A stretch of DNA of 64,000 bases from Dryomyza anilis (lineage: Eukaryota > Arthropoda > Insecta > Diptera > Dryomyzidae): contig OX638131.1 of assembly GCA_951804985.1 (NCBI GenBank), forward strand, positions 84,470,638 to 84,534,637, read 5' to 3'. Position numbers and translations under genes: made by a program. Within the stretch, counting starts at the first letter, position 1; every line of letters begins with the position of its first letter. Positions 47,409-58,300 of the stretch are shown here, piece after piece. The notes under the pieces were generated by a model. The model did not search any database, was not told the origin of the DNA, and worked only from the letters and a program-made list of their open reading frames with translations.

Positions 47409-48972
47409 TTAGACTGACAATGGAAAATCATCATTTCGAATCGAGAGGAGGTCAACCCCTATAAATGCTCTATTGGATGAGAAAATCGATGTGGAGAATT
47501 TTCAGCGAAATCTGAATATGGGAAATGTACCCACCGGGACCTCAAAGTATCCGTTTTCGTTCCTAAATTAACAATTTCCAAATTGAATTGAAATGATGTC
47601 TCTCAAACGCAATAAACTAAAAATGTAGGTATGACATCTATTGGAAAATTTTATTAGCTTTTCAAGAAATTATAAATGAAAAATCGAATAAAAATTACAG
47701 AAGCAGTGTTTATTTAAACAGGCATCCTTTGTTTTATATTTTCATCAGTCACGCCTAGCATGAAATACTTTAAACTCAAAAGTTCGAATCCAATATAAAA
47801 TTTATTTTGAATATGAATATGACAAAACATCCTTTGCCATTTTTTTTAGGATGAAATAAAAAAAATTAGAGTTTTTAAAATCCATTAATGCATTTTTGAT
47901 GCAATTTTTTTACTATTAATAAATAATTTCAATAATTTAATTTCATCTTAAAATAATCACAAATGATGTTAAAAACATATTCAAAATAAATTTTAGATGG
48001 GAATCAAACTTTTGAGTTTAAAGTGTTTGAGGCTAACGCCTAGCCTCAAACACGCCGACTGATGAAAATATAAAACGAAGGATGTCTGTTTAAATATTCA
48101 CTGCCTCTGTATTTTTTATCCGATTTTTTACATTTATAGTTTTTTGAAAAGATAATAAAATTTTCTAACAGATGATAAAGAATAATCCGGGAAAAAATAA
48201 CACAAGAAGGACATAATTGATGTAGAAGGATTGTTTGGAGAAGGAATTCTTTGGAAGAAGAATTGTCTCGAGGAAGAATTGCCTCGAGGAAGAATTGTCT
48301 CAAGGAACAATTGTCTCGAAGAAGAATTGTCTCAAGGAAGAATTGTCTCGAGTAAGAATTGTCTCGAGGAAGAATTGTTTCGAGGAAGAATTGTATCGAT
48401 GAAGAATTGTCTCGAAGAATAATTGTCTCAAGGAAGAATTGTCTCGAGGAAGAATTGTCTCGAGGAACAATTGTCTCGAAGAAGAATTGTCTCAAGGAAG
48501 AATTATCTCGAGGAAGAATTGTCTCGAGGAAGAATTGTTTCGAGGAAGAATTGTCTCGAGGAAGAATTGTCTCGAAGAAGAATTGTCTCGAGGAAGAATT
48601 ATTTCGAGGAAGAATTGTCTCGAGGAAGAATTTTCTCAAGGAAGAATTGTCTCGAGTAAGAATTGTCTCGAGGAAGAATTGTTTCGAGGAAGAATTGTCT
48701 CGAGGAAGAATTGTCTCGAAGAAGCATTGTCTCAAGGAAGAATTGTCTCGATTTTTAGTTTATTGCGTTTGAGAGACATCATTTCAATTCAATTTTGAAA
48801 TTGTTGATTTAGGTACGAAAACGCCTACTTTGAGGTCCTGGCGGGTCTATTTCCCATATTCGGATTTCTCTGAAAATACTCCACATCAATTTTCTCATTC
48901 AATAGAGCATTTCAAGGGGGTTACCTTTAAAATCAAACTCGATAATTTTTTATTCATACAAAGTCATTGTAG
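47409..48972. mobile_element. Element C, copy 2, inserted in the 12-bp array
   Basis: The left arm starts TTAGACTGACAATGG and contains CACCGGGACCTCAAAGTA. The right arm (48755-48972) is its complement, from TTGCGTTTGAGAGACATCA to CAAAGTCATTGT. Inner inverted repeats AGGCATCCTTTGTTTTATAT (47720) and ATAAAACGAAGGATGTCTGT (48070) mirror copy 1. A 16-bp minisatellite fills 48205-48753. Both flanks are TAGATACATCTG repeats. Confidence 0.75.
48205..48753. repeat. 16-bp minisatellite (GAGGAAGAATTGTCTC)n, ~34 copies
   Basis: Units vary mainly at GAGG/AAGG and TCTC/TTTC. Neither strand of the unit contains a stop in any frame. Several overlapping frames are therefore open, including a 229-codon minus frame (48046-48735) with a 16-residue period. 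These are consequences of the repeat and not evidence of a gene. Confidence 0.9.
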
Positions 48973-49110
48973 ATAGATGTAGATAGATCCATCTGTAGAT
49001 GCATCACTAGATACATATTTAGATACATCATTGGATACATATGTAGATGCATCAGTAGATGCATTTGTAGACACATCTGTAGATACATCTGTAGATATTT
49101 CTAGTATATT
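48973..49110 (-). repeat. 12-bp minisatellite, right part
   Basis: TAGATACATCTG-type units, more diverged, continue the array interrupted by element C. Isolated copies run to about 49255. Confidence 0.75.
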
Positions 49111-50850
49111 AACTTACATTAATTTTTAATACAGAAAACGATAAACACATCTTTTTTACATCTTATAACGTATAGAATTTTAAATGCATATTTTTAAATG
49201 TATCTAAAAGTTATACTGTTAATATTTACATGTCGTAGATACATTTGTAGATAGATACTAGACCAACATAAATATAAAGTAGTTATTTCCGAGTTGATAC
49301 GTGCAATTCGTTAATACTTTTTTCATATAACAAAAATTACCAAAAATAATATTTAAAATATAAAAAAATATCCAGGTTTTTTTTTTAACCCGGGTCGCTC
49401 ACTTTGTTCAAAAAATACCTCCACACATGAAGACGCTTATCTTGTCTATGGCTTGTATCTCGCGAACGTGCATGTTTATTGCGTGAAAATTATTTAAACG
49501 TTGGCTGCATTCTCATTACCAAAAAAAAAACAAAATCTGTTCTCCTTTCAGACGCTTTTTTTAATTCTTTATTTTGAGTTTTTGTTTGTTTAGTAGCCAA
49601 GGCAGTAAAAAATTATTTTTCGTACGGTTTATTTCTGAGGTTTGTTCTTTTGTATATGGTTTAATTTTTGTTTGCAATTTTTTTTTATTTTGTTTTATAC
49701 AATACACCAATCATTGCTGATTTATTTTTTAATTATTATCAAGGTTGTTGTAGGAAAGAACAAAATGGAAAGGGATTTCTTTAAGACAAAACAAATAAAT
49801 TAAAATTAAAACCGTTGTTATTTGCGTAAAACAAAAAAAAATATCCATATGATTAAAACTAAAATAAAAAAAAAACATTTTTTAACGAAGTAGCATATTT
49901 TTGTTTTTATTATGCAAATGGAAAAATTAATATAAAAATTAATTAATTTCTATGACACAACATAATGTTGAATTTTTGCAGCATCTTAACCAAGTGCAGA
50001 CTGACCATATGAGCCCCAATAGAACTACGCTTGATGGACTATTCAATATATATTTAATATATCAAAGAATTGCTAAATCATACTTAATAGACTTAGAGAA
50101 GGTCAATAATTTATCTATCTAATAGTACCTATAATAAAGTGCTAAATTAAATAAAGGAATATGTACCAGTTATAAAAGGATTACTCAGACTCAGAAACGT
50201 GTGAAAAATAGCCGATATATGGCTCTTAATGTATTTAGAGTTTGATAAAAAATATGATAAAAAAAAGCTTGAATAAAAAATATTTAAATAAAATTGATGA
50301 AAATGAAAATACAAAAATATAATTTACCCAGTCCGCCCCTGATCTAAACATGTGCAATAAACCATCAAAACTAGTAGTAATAATAATTTTCTATTTTTAA
50401 TTTTATTAGCCATCAAAGTGTCAAGTACAAAATATATATTTTGCCATTATTAGTTTTTTAGTTTTTTAACAACAAACTAATTAACAGCACAGAAATATAT
50501 TTATCCATAGTAGTTAATGGCAAACGACCAACGGCTGCCACTGCCATTTGGTATCCATCAGATACTCGTGCAGTACAGTGCAGTGGGTTGTTTTATTGCA
50601 ATTTAATGCAATGGCAAAAAATTGCATGTTGCTTCTGAAGGGGCGAAATCTCATTGGACAGACATATAGACATTGTGATACTTGAGAGAAACCTTGAAAG
50701 GCCACACGACGAAGTGCTTTTGTGGTATGTGGCATATGACAGCATGGTGAACCATAAGTTATAACGGTTATTAGTGGGTGAAAAAAGCTAATGCTTCTTA
50801 AAGGTTTTTGGTATTTATATACTTATTTAGATAAACAATAAATTTTGAAA
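49111..50850. other. AT-rich non-coding stretch
   Basis: No gene called. 50510-50760 is a higher-GC patch (CAACGGCTGCCACTGCC, GATACTCGTGCAGTACAG) with a 73-codon minus-strand frame (50514-50735), Cys- and Phe-containing but unrecognised and without splice signals. Confidence 0.4.
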
Positions 50851-51460
50851 TCTGTAGATACATTTTAAAGATTTATTTATAAATACCACAAGAGATACAT
50901 ATGTAGACACACCTGTAGATAGATCTGTAGATACATCTGTAGATACATCTGTAGATACATCTCTAGATGCATCTGTAAATACGTCTATAGATATATCTGT
51001 AGATACATTTGAAGATATATTTGTATATACATATGTAGACACATTTGTAGATACATCTGTAGATACATCTGTAGATACATCTGTAGATACATATGTAGAT
51101 ACATCTGTAGATACATCTGTAGATAGATTTGTAGATACATCTGTAGATAAATCTGTAGATACTTCTGTAATTAAATCTGTAGTTAAATCTTTAGATACAT
51201 CTATAGATACATCATTAGATATATTTGTAGATACATTTGAAGACATATTTGTATATACATCTGTAGTTACAGCTTTACATACATCTGTATTTACTTCCGC
51301 AGACATTTCTGTAGACCTATCTGTAGATTCATCGGTAATTATATTTTAAATACATCGAAATAAGAGATAAAAGATACAACTGCTGGTACATATGTGAATG
51401 TATCTGTATATACAACTCTCAATCTAAAATAATCTGTAGATACTTTTGCAGATACATTGA
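50851..51460 (-). repeat. 12-bp minisatellite, second array
   Basis: About 50 units of the TAGATACATCTG family with extensive divergence. The 159-codon antisense DVST frame (50827-51306) is repeat-derived. Confidence 0.85.
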
Positions 51461-51479
51461 TCTAAGCACTAATTGAATC

Positions 51480-51935
51480 TCACAACGAAAACAAGTACCT
51501 TCCTCTCGTTGTTTTCGCTTTGTCGAGCATCGTCCATCGCTTTCCGGAACTCGTTTGTTTTGGCCCGCTAACAGTTTGACTATGAATCCGTTCCAGCCTC
51601 ATGTTTAACAGATTAAGTTGTCCAATCGATCTGAAAGCGTACCTGTAACGCGGCCCATAGTACGAGATAACTTTGAGTTTTGACGGTGTCTATAGTTCGG
51701 CGATGTTGGCGGTAGAGCCGGTCATAAAATCGGTCATTGTTTGAAGAACTTTGCTCGTACTTTCACTTCTCTGTTCTATCGGGTACAATCAAAATTGTAA
51801 TCTTCTTGACTAACGGCTGCAAAGCTCTCCAATATGTTCTCGAAGATTTCATTATACACAGGATCTCATTTCCACTCTCGAAACTGATTTTGCATTACGA
51901 GTTAAATGCATCGATGATGGCTACTTTAAAATCTA
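51480..51935 (-). pseudogene. Unidentified degenerate coding-like relic
   Basis: G+C is raised to near 45 percent and the minus strand reads protein-like segments broken by stops and frame changes, for example DRLYRQHRRTIDTVKTQ followed by YLVLWAALQ. The character resembles a retroelement gag, but no zinc knuckle or other diagnostic motif is visible, so the assignment is open. Its right end meets a transposon terminus at 51936. Confidence 0.3.
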
Positions 51936-51975
51936 CACACAAAGAAAAATCCTCATTTGGCATGCGGTTGAACGA
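51936..51975. mobile_element. Terminus of element F family
   Basis: CACACAAAGAAAAATCCTC followed by ATTTGGCATGCGGTTGAAC is the inverted equivalent of the right end of element F (12438-12468). The partner end of this copy was not found; GTTGTAACAAACAACTT motifs extend to about 52130. Confidence 0.55.
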
Positions 51976-52139
51976 ACGAATTTGGTTGTAACAAACAACT
52001 TCATTCGATAAAACAAATTTTTTGGTGAAACTGCCATACTAGGTTGTTTCATATATTTGCCTTCAAATTGATCTCAAACGGTTTGAAATTATTCATAAAC
52101 TGTTCGAAATTGGTTGTAGTCCAAACAACAACTCTTTTA

Positions 52140-52768
52140 GTTTTGACTAATATAACCGAATAAGCTGTGGAGAGTACCAAATATGTTGATATAAATAACT
52201 ATTTGTGCAGTAATAGCCATTAAAACTGGCGGTCGAGGGTAATTGATCTTGTCTACGTACTCTCTGAGAATTTGATTGCTAAACACTCCCTCAGATAAAA
52301 TTTTTAGCAGGGTCGAGACAGTGTAGAAACACAAGCTGCCTTTTTCTGCCGTGAATCTGCCATTAAAATTCAACAAAATTTTACAACCTACAACACTTTC
52401 CAAAATATTTCATTTAACTGTGTGTTTTCCGGAAATATTCCCGAAATATTCCAGAAAAATGGCAGAAATTTTGCCTCGGCTCCTCATGAGAAAATATTTG
52501 GTAGGTTCAGGATAGTTTAGAAACTTTTTATCGAAAAATTGACATCAGACAAAGGCGGAGATTGTATCAAAATCCTCCTATTTTCAGCCGTTAAAAATCA
52601 ACACAATTTGTTAACCTGCCAAGCGCTGAGTGTTTGCCGAAAAGAAGTCCAAAGTGCTTCATCCTGAAAACATCCCAAATGTTAGGTATCGGGTCCCTAG
52701 ACAAAATATTTGGTAAGGACCCTCGAGTTTTTAAACATTTTTTTTTAACAAGACGGTGTTCGTATAAT
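52140..52768. other. Non-coding stretch with dispersed-repeat traces
   Basis: Contains the CCGGAAATAT...GAAATATTCC motif seen near 18640, 18805 and 53770. Two minus-strand frames of about 87 codons (52137-52403, 52591-52851) show no domain; the second overlaps the end of element D1. Confidence 0.4.
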
Positions 52769-53706
52769 ACAGAAAAAAAATGTACATCATATTTATGAAT
52801 TCCGTTCTTCAAACTGATGACTAACGACATCAATGTTAGGAATTCGATCATAAATATGATGAGCGCTTGGTAACTGTCGAAAAAGTTTTCTTCAATATGA
52901 TGAACTGTATTTGAAGAATACGTTTCATCATATTAATGAACAAGAACATAAAATACTACATATTTTACGTCATATTGAAAAATGCTGTTCATTAAACCAA
53001 ATTTCAATCAAAATATTGATTTTTCGTTAATTTTTTGCCGTTGTTATTTATTTTTCGTTAATTTTTTGCCGTAATTCTCAGTTCTCAAGTAGTTTTTGTA
53101 TGTTACTTCTTATATAATGCTTGTGCGACATGCATAAATTTTTGCAAAAAAAAATATATATTTTTCAAACATTTTTTCTTTGAAGAATTTTTTTTCGAAT
53201 CTCATATTTTTTAGAAAAAAATATTTTTTGGAAAAATTTATTTTTTGGAAAAAAATATTTTTTTGATTTTTTTTTTTTATATTTTTTTTTGTTATTTTTT
53301 AAATAAAATTTTACAACATCGTATATTTCATATATCGTCGTTGTAGAACGAAAAGTCACCACATACATTTTTATCAAACATTTTAATTTCGAGTTTGTTG
53401 ATTAATATTATAAAAAGTAATTGATGCATTTTTAAAGTTGAAATATCAATTGATAGATTTACATTTTCTTATTATGTTGTAAAAAAATTTGAGATCATCG
53501 ATTAAAATTTGACAGATATATAAGGGTTTTTGTAAATGAATATTTAGCAGTTTGAAAATGTATTTCAAACAACAACAATATATAATGAATGTATTCATTA
53601 ATATGTCATTTAATGAACGGTGGTAACAATATGATGAAAAAATGGTAGTTGGTGAAAAAATTTATAATATTTATAAATAAATTCATCATTTGAATTTTTT
53701 TTGTGT
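52769..53706 (+). mobile_element. Element D, copy 1 (D1)
   Basis: Ends ACAGAAAAAAAATG and TTTTTTTTGTGT are imperfect inverted repeats with ATGATGAAT-rich subterminal DNA. The left 280 bp match the reverse complement of 62640-62908 and the right 130 bp match that of 60664-60800, so D1 and D2 are opposite-facing copies with different interiors. A copy of MITE M1 (53332-53570) lies inside. Confidence 0.65.
53332..53570. mobile_element. MITE, family M1, copy inside D1
   Basis: Begins ATATCGTCGTTGTAG and matches 59556-59811 over about 230 bp. The right terminal repeat is lost and replaced by CAAACAACAACAATATA. Confidence 0.8.
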
Positions 53707-54960
53707 AAAATATGTTGGATATCAGTCTTTAATACTTCCGCTATAAGTTTTCCAAAAACTTACGTGTATTTTCCGGAAATATGTCCGAAGTATTCCTAAA
53801 AAAACGTCAGAAATGTTGCCTCGGGCTTATCGATTTTGGAATCTTTGCCTTGGTTGACCATTTTAAGGTCTGGTACGGATGGAGCCCACAGTGTCGTTCA
53901 GAAAGGTTTACCTGATTTCTATGATTTATTAAAGCCACGGACAGGGTCAGTGCGTTTGATAGAACAAATCTGAAAAACTACTTTAAGATACCTTTTCCGA
54001 TACATCTTTACGTACATAAATAATTTTAATGATTCATTTATTATTTATTATTTTTATAATCTGACAAATTTGACAATATTTAACTATAATTGGCATTTAA
54101 AATACATAGCAAATCATGCTATATATCACACATTTTATAGCACCTCTGAATAACTCTAATTTATGGTCAATCTTTAAAAAATTAGCTGGTCTTTTTCTGT
54201 GTAAAAAAAAACTGCATAATATCTAAAGCATTACCAGAGATCAGCAAAAGTTCAGGGTTCTCTATTCATCTGAATGCAATAGGTTCCTATTTTTTTTATT
54301 TTTGGTTTTTCTACACCAAATAATTGCAAGATCGTGTAGTATTTAAGAGTTGCACTGCAGACACGAACAGTTCGAAATCTGTTAAAGTTACTTCTATTTA
54401 TGGTGTGATTTTATTTGATGCGATATTGGCGTATTTTGTGTAATTTATATTATACCAAATAATATAATTTTTCATGTCTGTTATTGACTGTATTGAGAGT
54501 TATTGGCAAATTAAAGATTATTATTTATTTTTTCAATATTTATGCATTTAATTTATTGTATTCATTGAATGTTGCATGATTTAATGCATTCTCGACTGTA
54601 GATATTTCATTGATTTATTGCATTTTAATGGTAGCTCAAATTGCAGTCTTTTCTATGATTTGTGTGATGTGCATACATTTTATTTTGCAAATATTGTGAA
54701 TGCAGCAAATTGTGTCTTAAGCGATTGCAGTGATTTTTCTTGATCTGCTTTGATTGCTATACTTTGTTTGTTTTTTCATTATGCATCAGATGCATATGAA
54801 ATGCTTTTAACAGATGCATAAATTATGTACAATGTATCAGAAATTCCAATTCTGAATAGATGAATGGAGTCAGTTGATATATTTTAAAAGAATAGCAATT
54901 GAACGAAAATGAGAGCACTTTGAACTTTGCTTTATTGCTGCAATTATGTTATGGCCATGG
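53707..54960. other. AT-rich non-coding stretch
   Basis: No gene. 54530-54840 is rich in TGCAT and ATGCAT motifs. Nothing else recognised. Confidence 0.45.
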
Positions 54961-54962
54961 CT

Positions 54963-54967
54963 TTATT

Positions 54968-55014
<47 letters not shown>

Positions 55015-55018
55015 TTTT
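54963..55018. repeat. (TTTA)n microsatellite
   Basis: About 13 uninterrupted TTTA units. They give the Ile/Leu/Tyr/Phe repeat in a 64-codon frame that is not a gene. Confidence 0.95.
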
Positions 55019-55145
55019 AAAAATTTGCAGCTTTTGTATCTCAATCGAAATGTATTTGTTTTCTTAATAGCCCAGTCGGAAATAACATCATAACGAACCC
55101 GATTTTTTTAAGATTAGGAAACATGCAAAGCAAATTGTTAAAAAC

Positions 55146-55150
55146 AAATT
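55146..55150 (+). repeat. Target-site duplication AAATT, left
   Basis: AAATT directly precedes the left LTR and is repeated at 59406-59410, the five-base duplication made by copia integrase. Confidence 0.9.
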
Positions 55151-55307
55151 TATTGAAAAACTCAGCAATCGTATTTTTAAATGTTGTAAAGAAAAAATTT
55201 GCTTTCAAATTTTTTCACTTTCGAATTATAATTTTGTACGAGATACATTGAAATAAATTCTGTTTTATAAAAAACCCCAACTCCGAACCATTTATTAAGT
55301 TACAATA
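55151..55307 (+). repeat. Left LTR of copia element, 157 bp
   Basis: Reads TATTGAAAAACTC to TTACAATA and appears identical base for base to the right LTR. The five-base ends TATTG and CAATA are inverted, so the termini are TA and TA, not the usual TG and CA, if the AAATT duplication is taken as the boundary. GAAATAAATTCTG near 55250 could serve as the polyadenylation region. It would contain promoter and R region; no clear TATA box was assigned. Confidence 0.9.
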
Positions 55308-55317
55308 GGTTATGGGC
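55308..55317 (+). promoter_or_regulatory. Primer-binding site GGTTATGGGC
   Basis: Follows the left LTR with no gap. GGTTATGGGC is the known primer-binding start of Drosophila copia, which uses an internal (anticodon-region) fragment of initiator-Met tRNA as primer. The gag-pol ATG (55312-55314) lies inside it. Confidence 0.85.
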
Positions 55318-58300
55318 GACATAAGGGAATCCTCATACGGAATACCGCAGTTTAACGGCAGCGGTTTCGACGAGTGGCAATTTCGGGTGCGAACACACCT
55401 GGACGCGCTAAATGTGGTGAGCGTGTTAACGGACGACCCACCATCGGATGCAGGGGCTAGAGCAGAATTTTTGAAAATGGACAGGAAGGCGAAGGATCGT
55501 TTGGTGGGATTTATACACAACGATTACCTTAATTATATTCGAGACAAGGACACGGCAAAGCAGATGTGGCAGAGTCTGCAGTCAGCGTTCGCAAAGAAAT
55601 CCGTTGTGAGCCAACTCTTAGTGCGAAAGCAGCTAACAAAGCTTCGCATGAAGGAAGGCGATACGGTAACGGTTCATTTGATGGCGTTTGAGAGTTTGGT
55701 GAGACAACTCAGAACATCGGGCGCTACACTAGAGGAGAGTGATTTGTTGGCGCAGCTATTTTTGACATTGCCGGAAAAATTCGATCCGCTTGTCACCGCC
55801 CTGCAGAACTTGGAAGACGGCAAGCTAACGTTGAATGCTGCGAAGGAAAGGCTGCTGGCAGAAGAAACAAAGCTGTGTGATCGTCAAGTGGAAGACGTTC
55901 GAGAGAAGACCGCGTTTTCTGGAAGAAAACATTTCAAGAAAGTCGCTAAATTTCAAGGCAAGTGCTTTAAATGCTCTAAGATTGGACATAGAGCGAGAGA
56001 TTGTCGTCAAGGAGAAGCGCGCAGCGTCAGCGAGAAAGGAAATAGTATATGCTTCATGGCTGATAGTTGTGCAGCAAGCGCAAAGAGTTCAAAACTCAAA
56101 TTCAAGTTGGATTCTGGAGCAAGTGACCATTTAGCTAACGAGAAGTGGTATTTTCTGGAGCTACAGGAGTTGGAAAATCCAATTTTAATCAACGTCGCAA
56201 AGGATAACCAATCCCTGATTGCGAAGAGCTCAGGAAAAATAAGTGGTCTAAGCGACAAAGGCGTGCAGTTAGTTATGAAGGACGTGTTGTATGTTCCAGA
56301 GTTGCGGGACAATTTGCTGTCTGTTCGGAAGCTCACTCAAGCTGGAATTGAGGTAATATTCCATAAGAAGGAAGCAACTATTATCTGGGATGGTGAACTG
56401 ATCGCAACAGCTTATTTACGTGGCGGGCTGTACGAAATCGAGGTGGATGTAAAACGGTCAGCTGTAAACATGTGCAATACAGATAAAGTTAAGCTGTGGC
56501 ACAAGCGCCTAGGTCACATTGGACAACAAGCTTTCAATGAGTTGGTAAATAAGGACTTGGCCAGCGGATTAAATGTGAAGACTCAGAATATTGGATTCTG
56601 CGATGTTTGCGTAGAAGGAAAACAGAGTCGTGATCCTTTCAATGGAAGTCGTCAACGAGCTAGAAGACCTCTGGAAAGAATTCATTCCGATGTCTGCGGT
56701 CCGATTGATCCAGTTGCGTGGGATGGATCAAGATATTTTGTATCTTTCATTGACGATTTTACGCACTTCGCAATGATATACGTCATTAAAAAGAAATCGG
56801 ACGTGTTCGTAGCAATGAAGGAGTACGAAGCAATGGTGACTGCAAAATTTGGTACGTCTATATCAAAGCTGACGGTGGATCAAGGACGAGAGTACTGTTC
56901 AAAAGACCAAGAGGAATGGTACAAAAAGAAGGGGATCCAGGTGGAAGCAACTGTGGCCTACTCCCCTCAGCAGAATGGCGTTGCGGAGCGTTTCAACAGA
57001 ACATTAGTTGAAAAAGTGCGTTCGATGTTAATTGAATCTGATGTCCCGAAACGAATGTGGTGCGAAGCTGCGCTTACTGGAGTGTACCTTATAAACCGAA
57101 GTCCAACCAAATCGTTAAATGGGAGCGCAACTCCAGCAGAAATGTGGTACGGTACAAAACCTGATTTAGACAATCTTCGGGTTTTCGGCTGTAAATCATT
57201 TGCATGGATACCGAGTCAACGTAGAAAGAAGTTGGATACCAAGAGTCGCAAATCAGTTATGGTAGGATATGCACCTAACGGCTACAGGCTATGGGATATT
57301 TGCGCACAAAAACTGTTCATTGCGCGCGATGTTAAATTCAATGAAGATTATTTTCCCTTCAAGCGCGAACATCTCAGCAACATAAATGACTCGCAGATTT
57401 GCGTAACATATAGCCACGAACAAGAAGGGGATATTGATGAAGATACTGTCGTGGCGAATGAAGATCATCTTGTAAACGAGGAACGATTTCATCTGAAAGA
57501 AGATGGCGAAGAAGAAGAAACAGCAGCTAGTGACAATTATGAAGATGCATCAGATAACGATGGTGCTGCAGCGCTGCCTCTGCAAGTTGACAACAGTAAT
57601 TCTCCTGTTGAGGTTACATTGAGACGCAGCGAACGAGAGCGCCGAGCTCCAAAGAAGTTTATGGATTTCTTTACTGGATATGGAGCAACTTCAGCTGTAC
57701 GCGGTTTGTTAGATGTTCCAGACACGTATTCTGAAATATGCGGTAGAGCTGACGCGGATAAATGGATGATGGCAGTCAAAGACGAATTGGAATCGTTAAA
57801 GAGGAACAAGGTATGGGAGATGGTATATCCTCCAAAGAATGCAAAGTTACTCAAGTCGAAGTGGGTCTTTCGGTTGAAAGAAAATGAATACGGCATACCA
57901 ACAAGATACAAGGCACGACTTGTGGCGAAGGGATTTTTACAAAAACCTGGAATTGATTACAGTGAAACCTACGCACCAGTGGCAAAACTAACAACGATAA
58001 GAGTTGTATTGGCTGTTGGAATACACGAGCATTTACATTTTCATCAGCTTGATGTAAAAACAGCATTTTTGCACGGCGAGTTAAAAGAAAACATACACAT
58101 GGCAATACCAGACGGCGTAGTTGCAGACGACGGAAAAGCATGGAAACTTCGAAAATCACTTTATGGCCTCAAGCAATCGCCGCGATGTTGGAACGAGAAG
58201 TTCAACGAACACTTGTTGGAACTTGGCTTTACGAGATCGAGGCATGACTATTGCTTGTACACAAAACTCGGCGATCAGGACGATATGTTGATATTGATAC

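Noticed and set aside
48046..48735. 229-codon repetitive ORF and overlapping plus-strand frames
   Set aside because: The 16-bp unit has no stop in either strand, so openness in several frames is automatic.
55215..55520. Antisense frames across the copia element (many between 55215 and 59306)
   Set aside because: Shadows of the gag-pol frame with no independent support.
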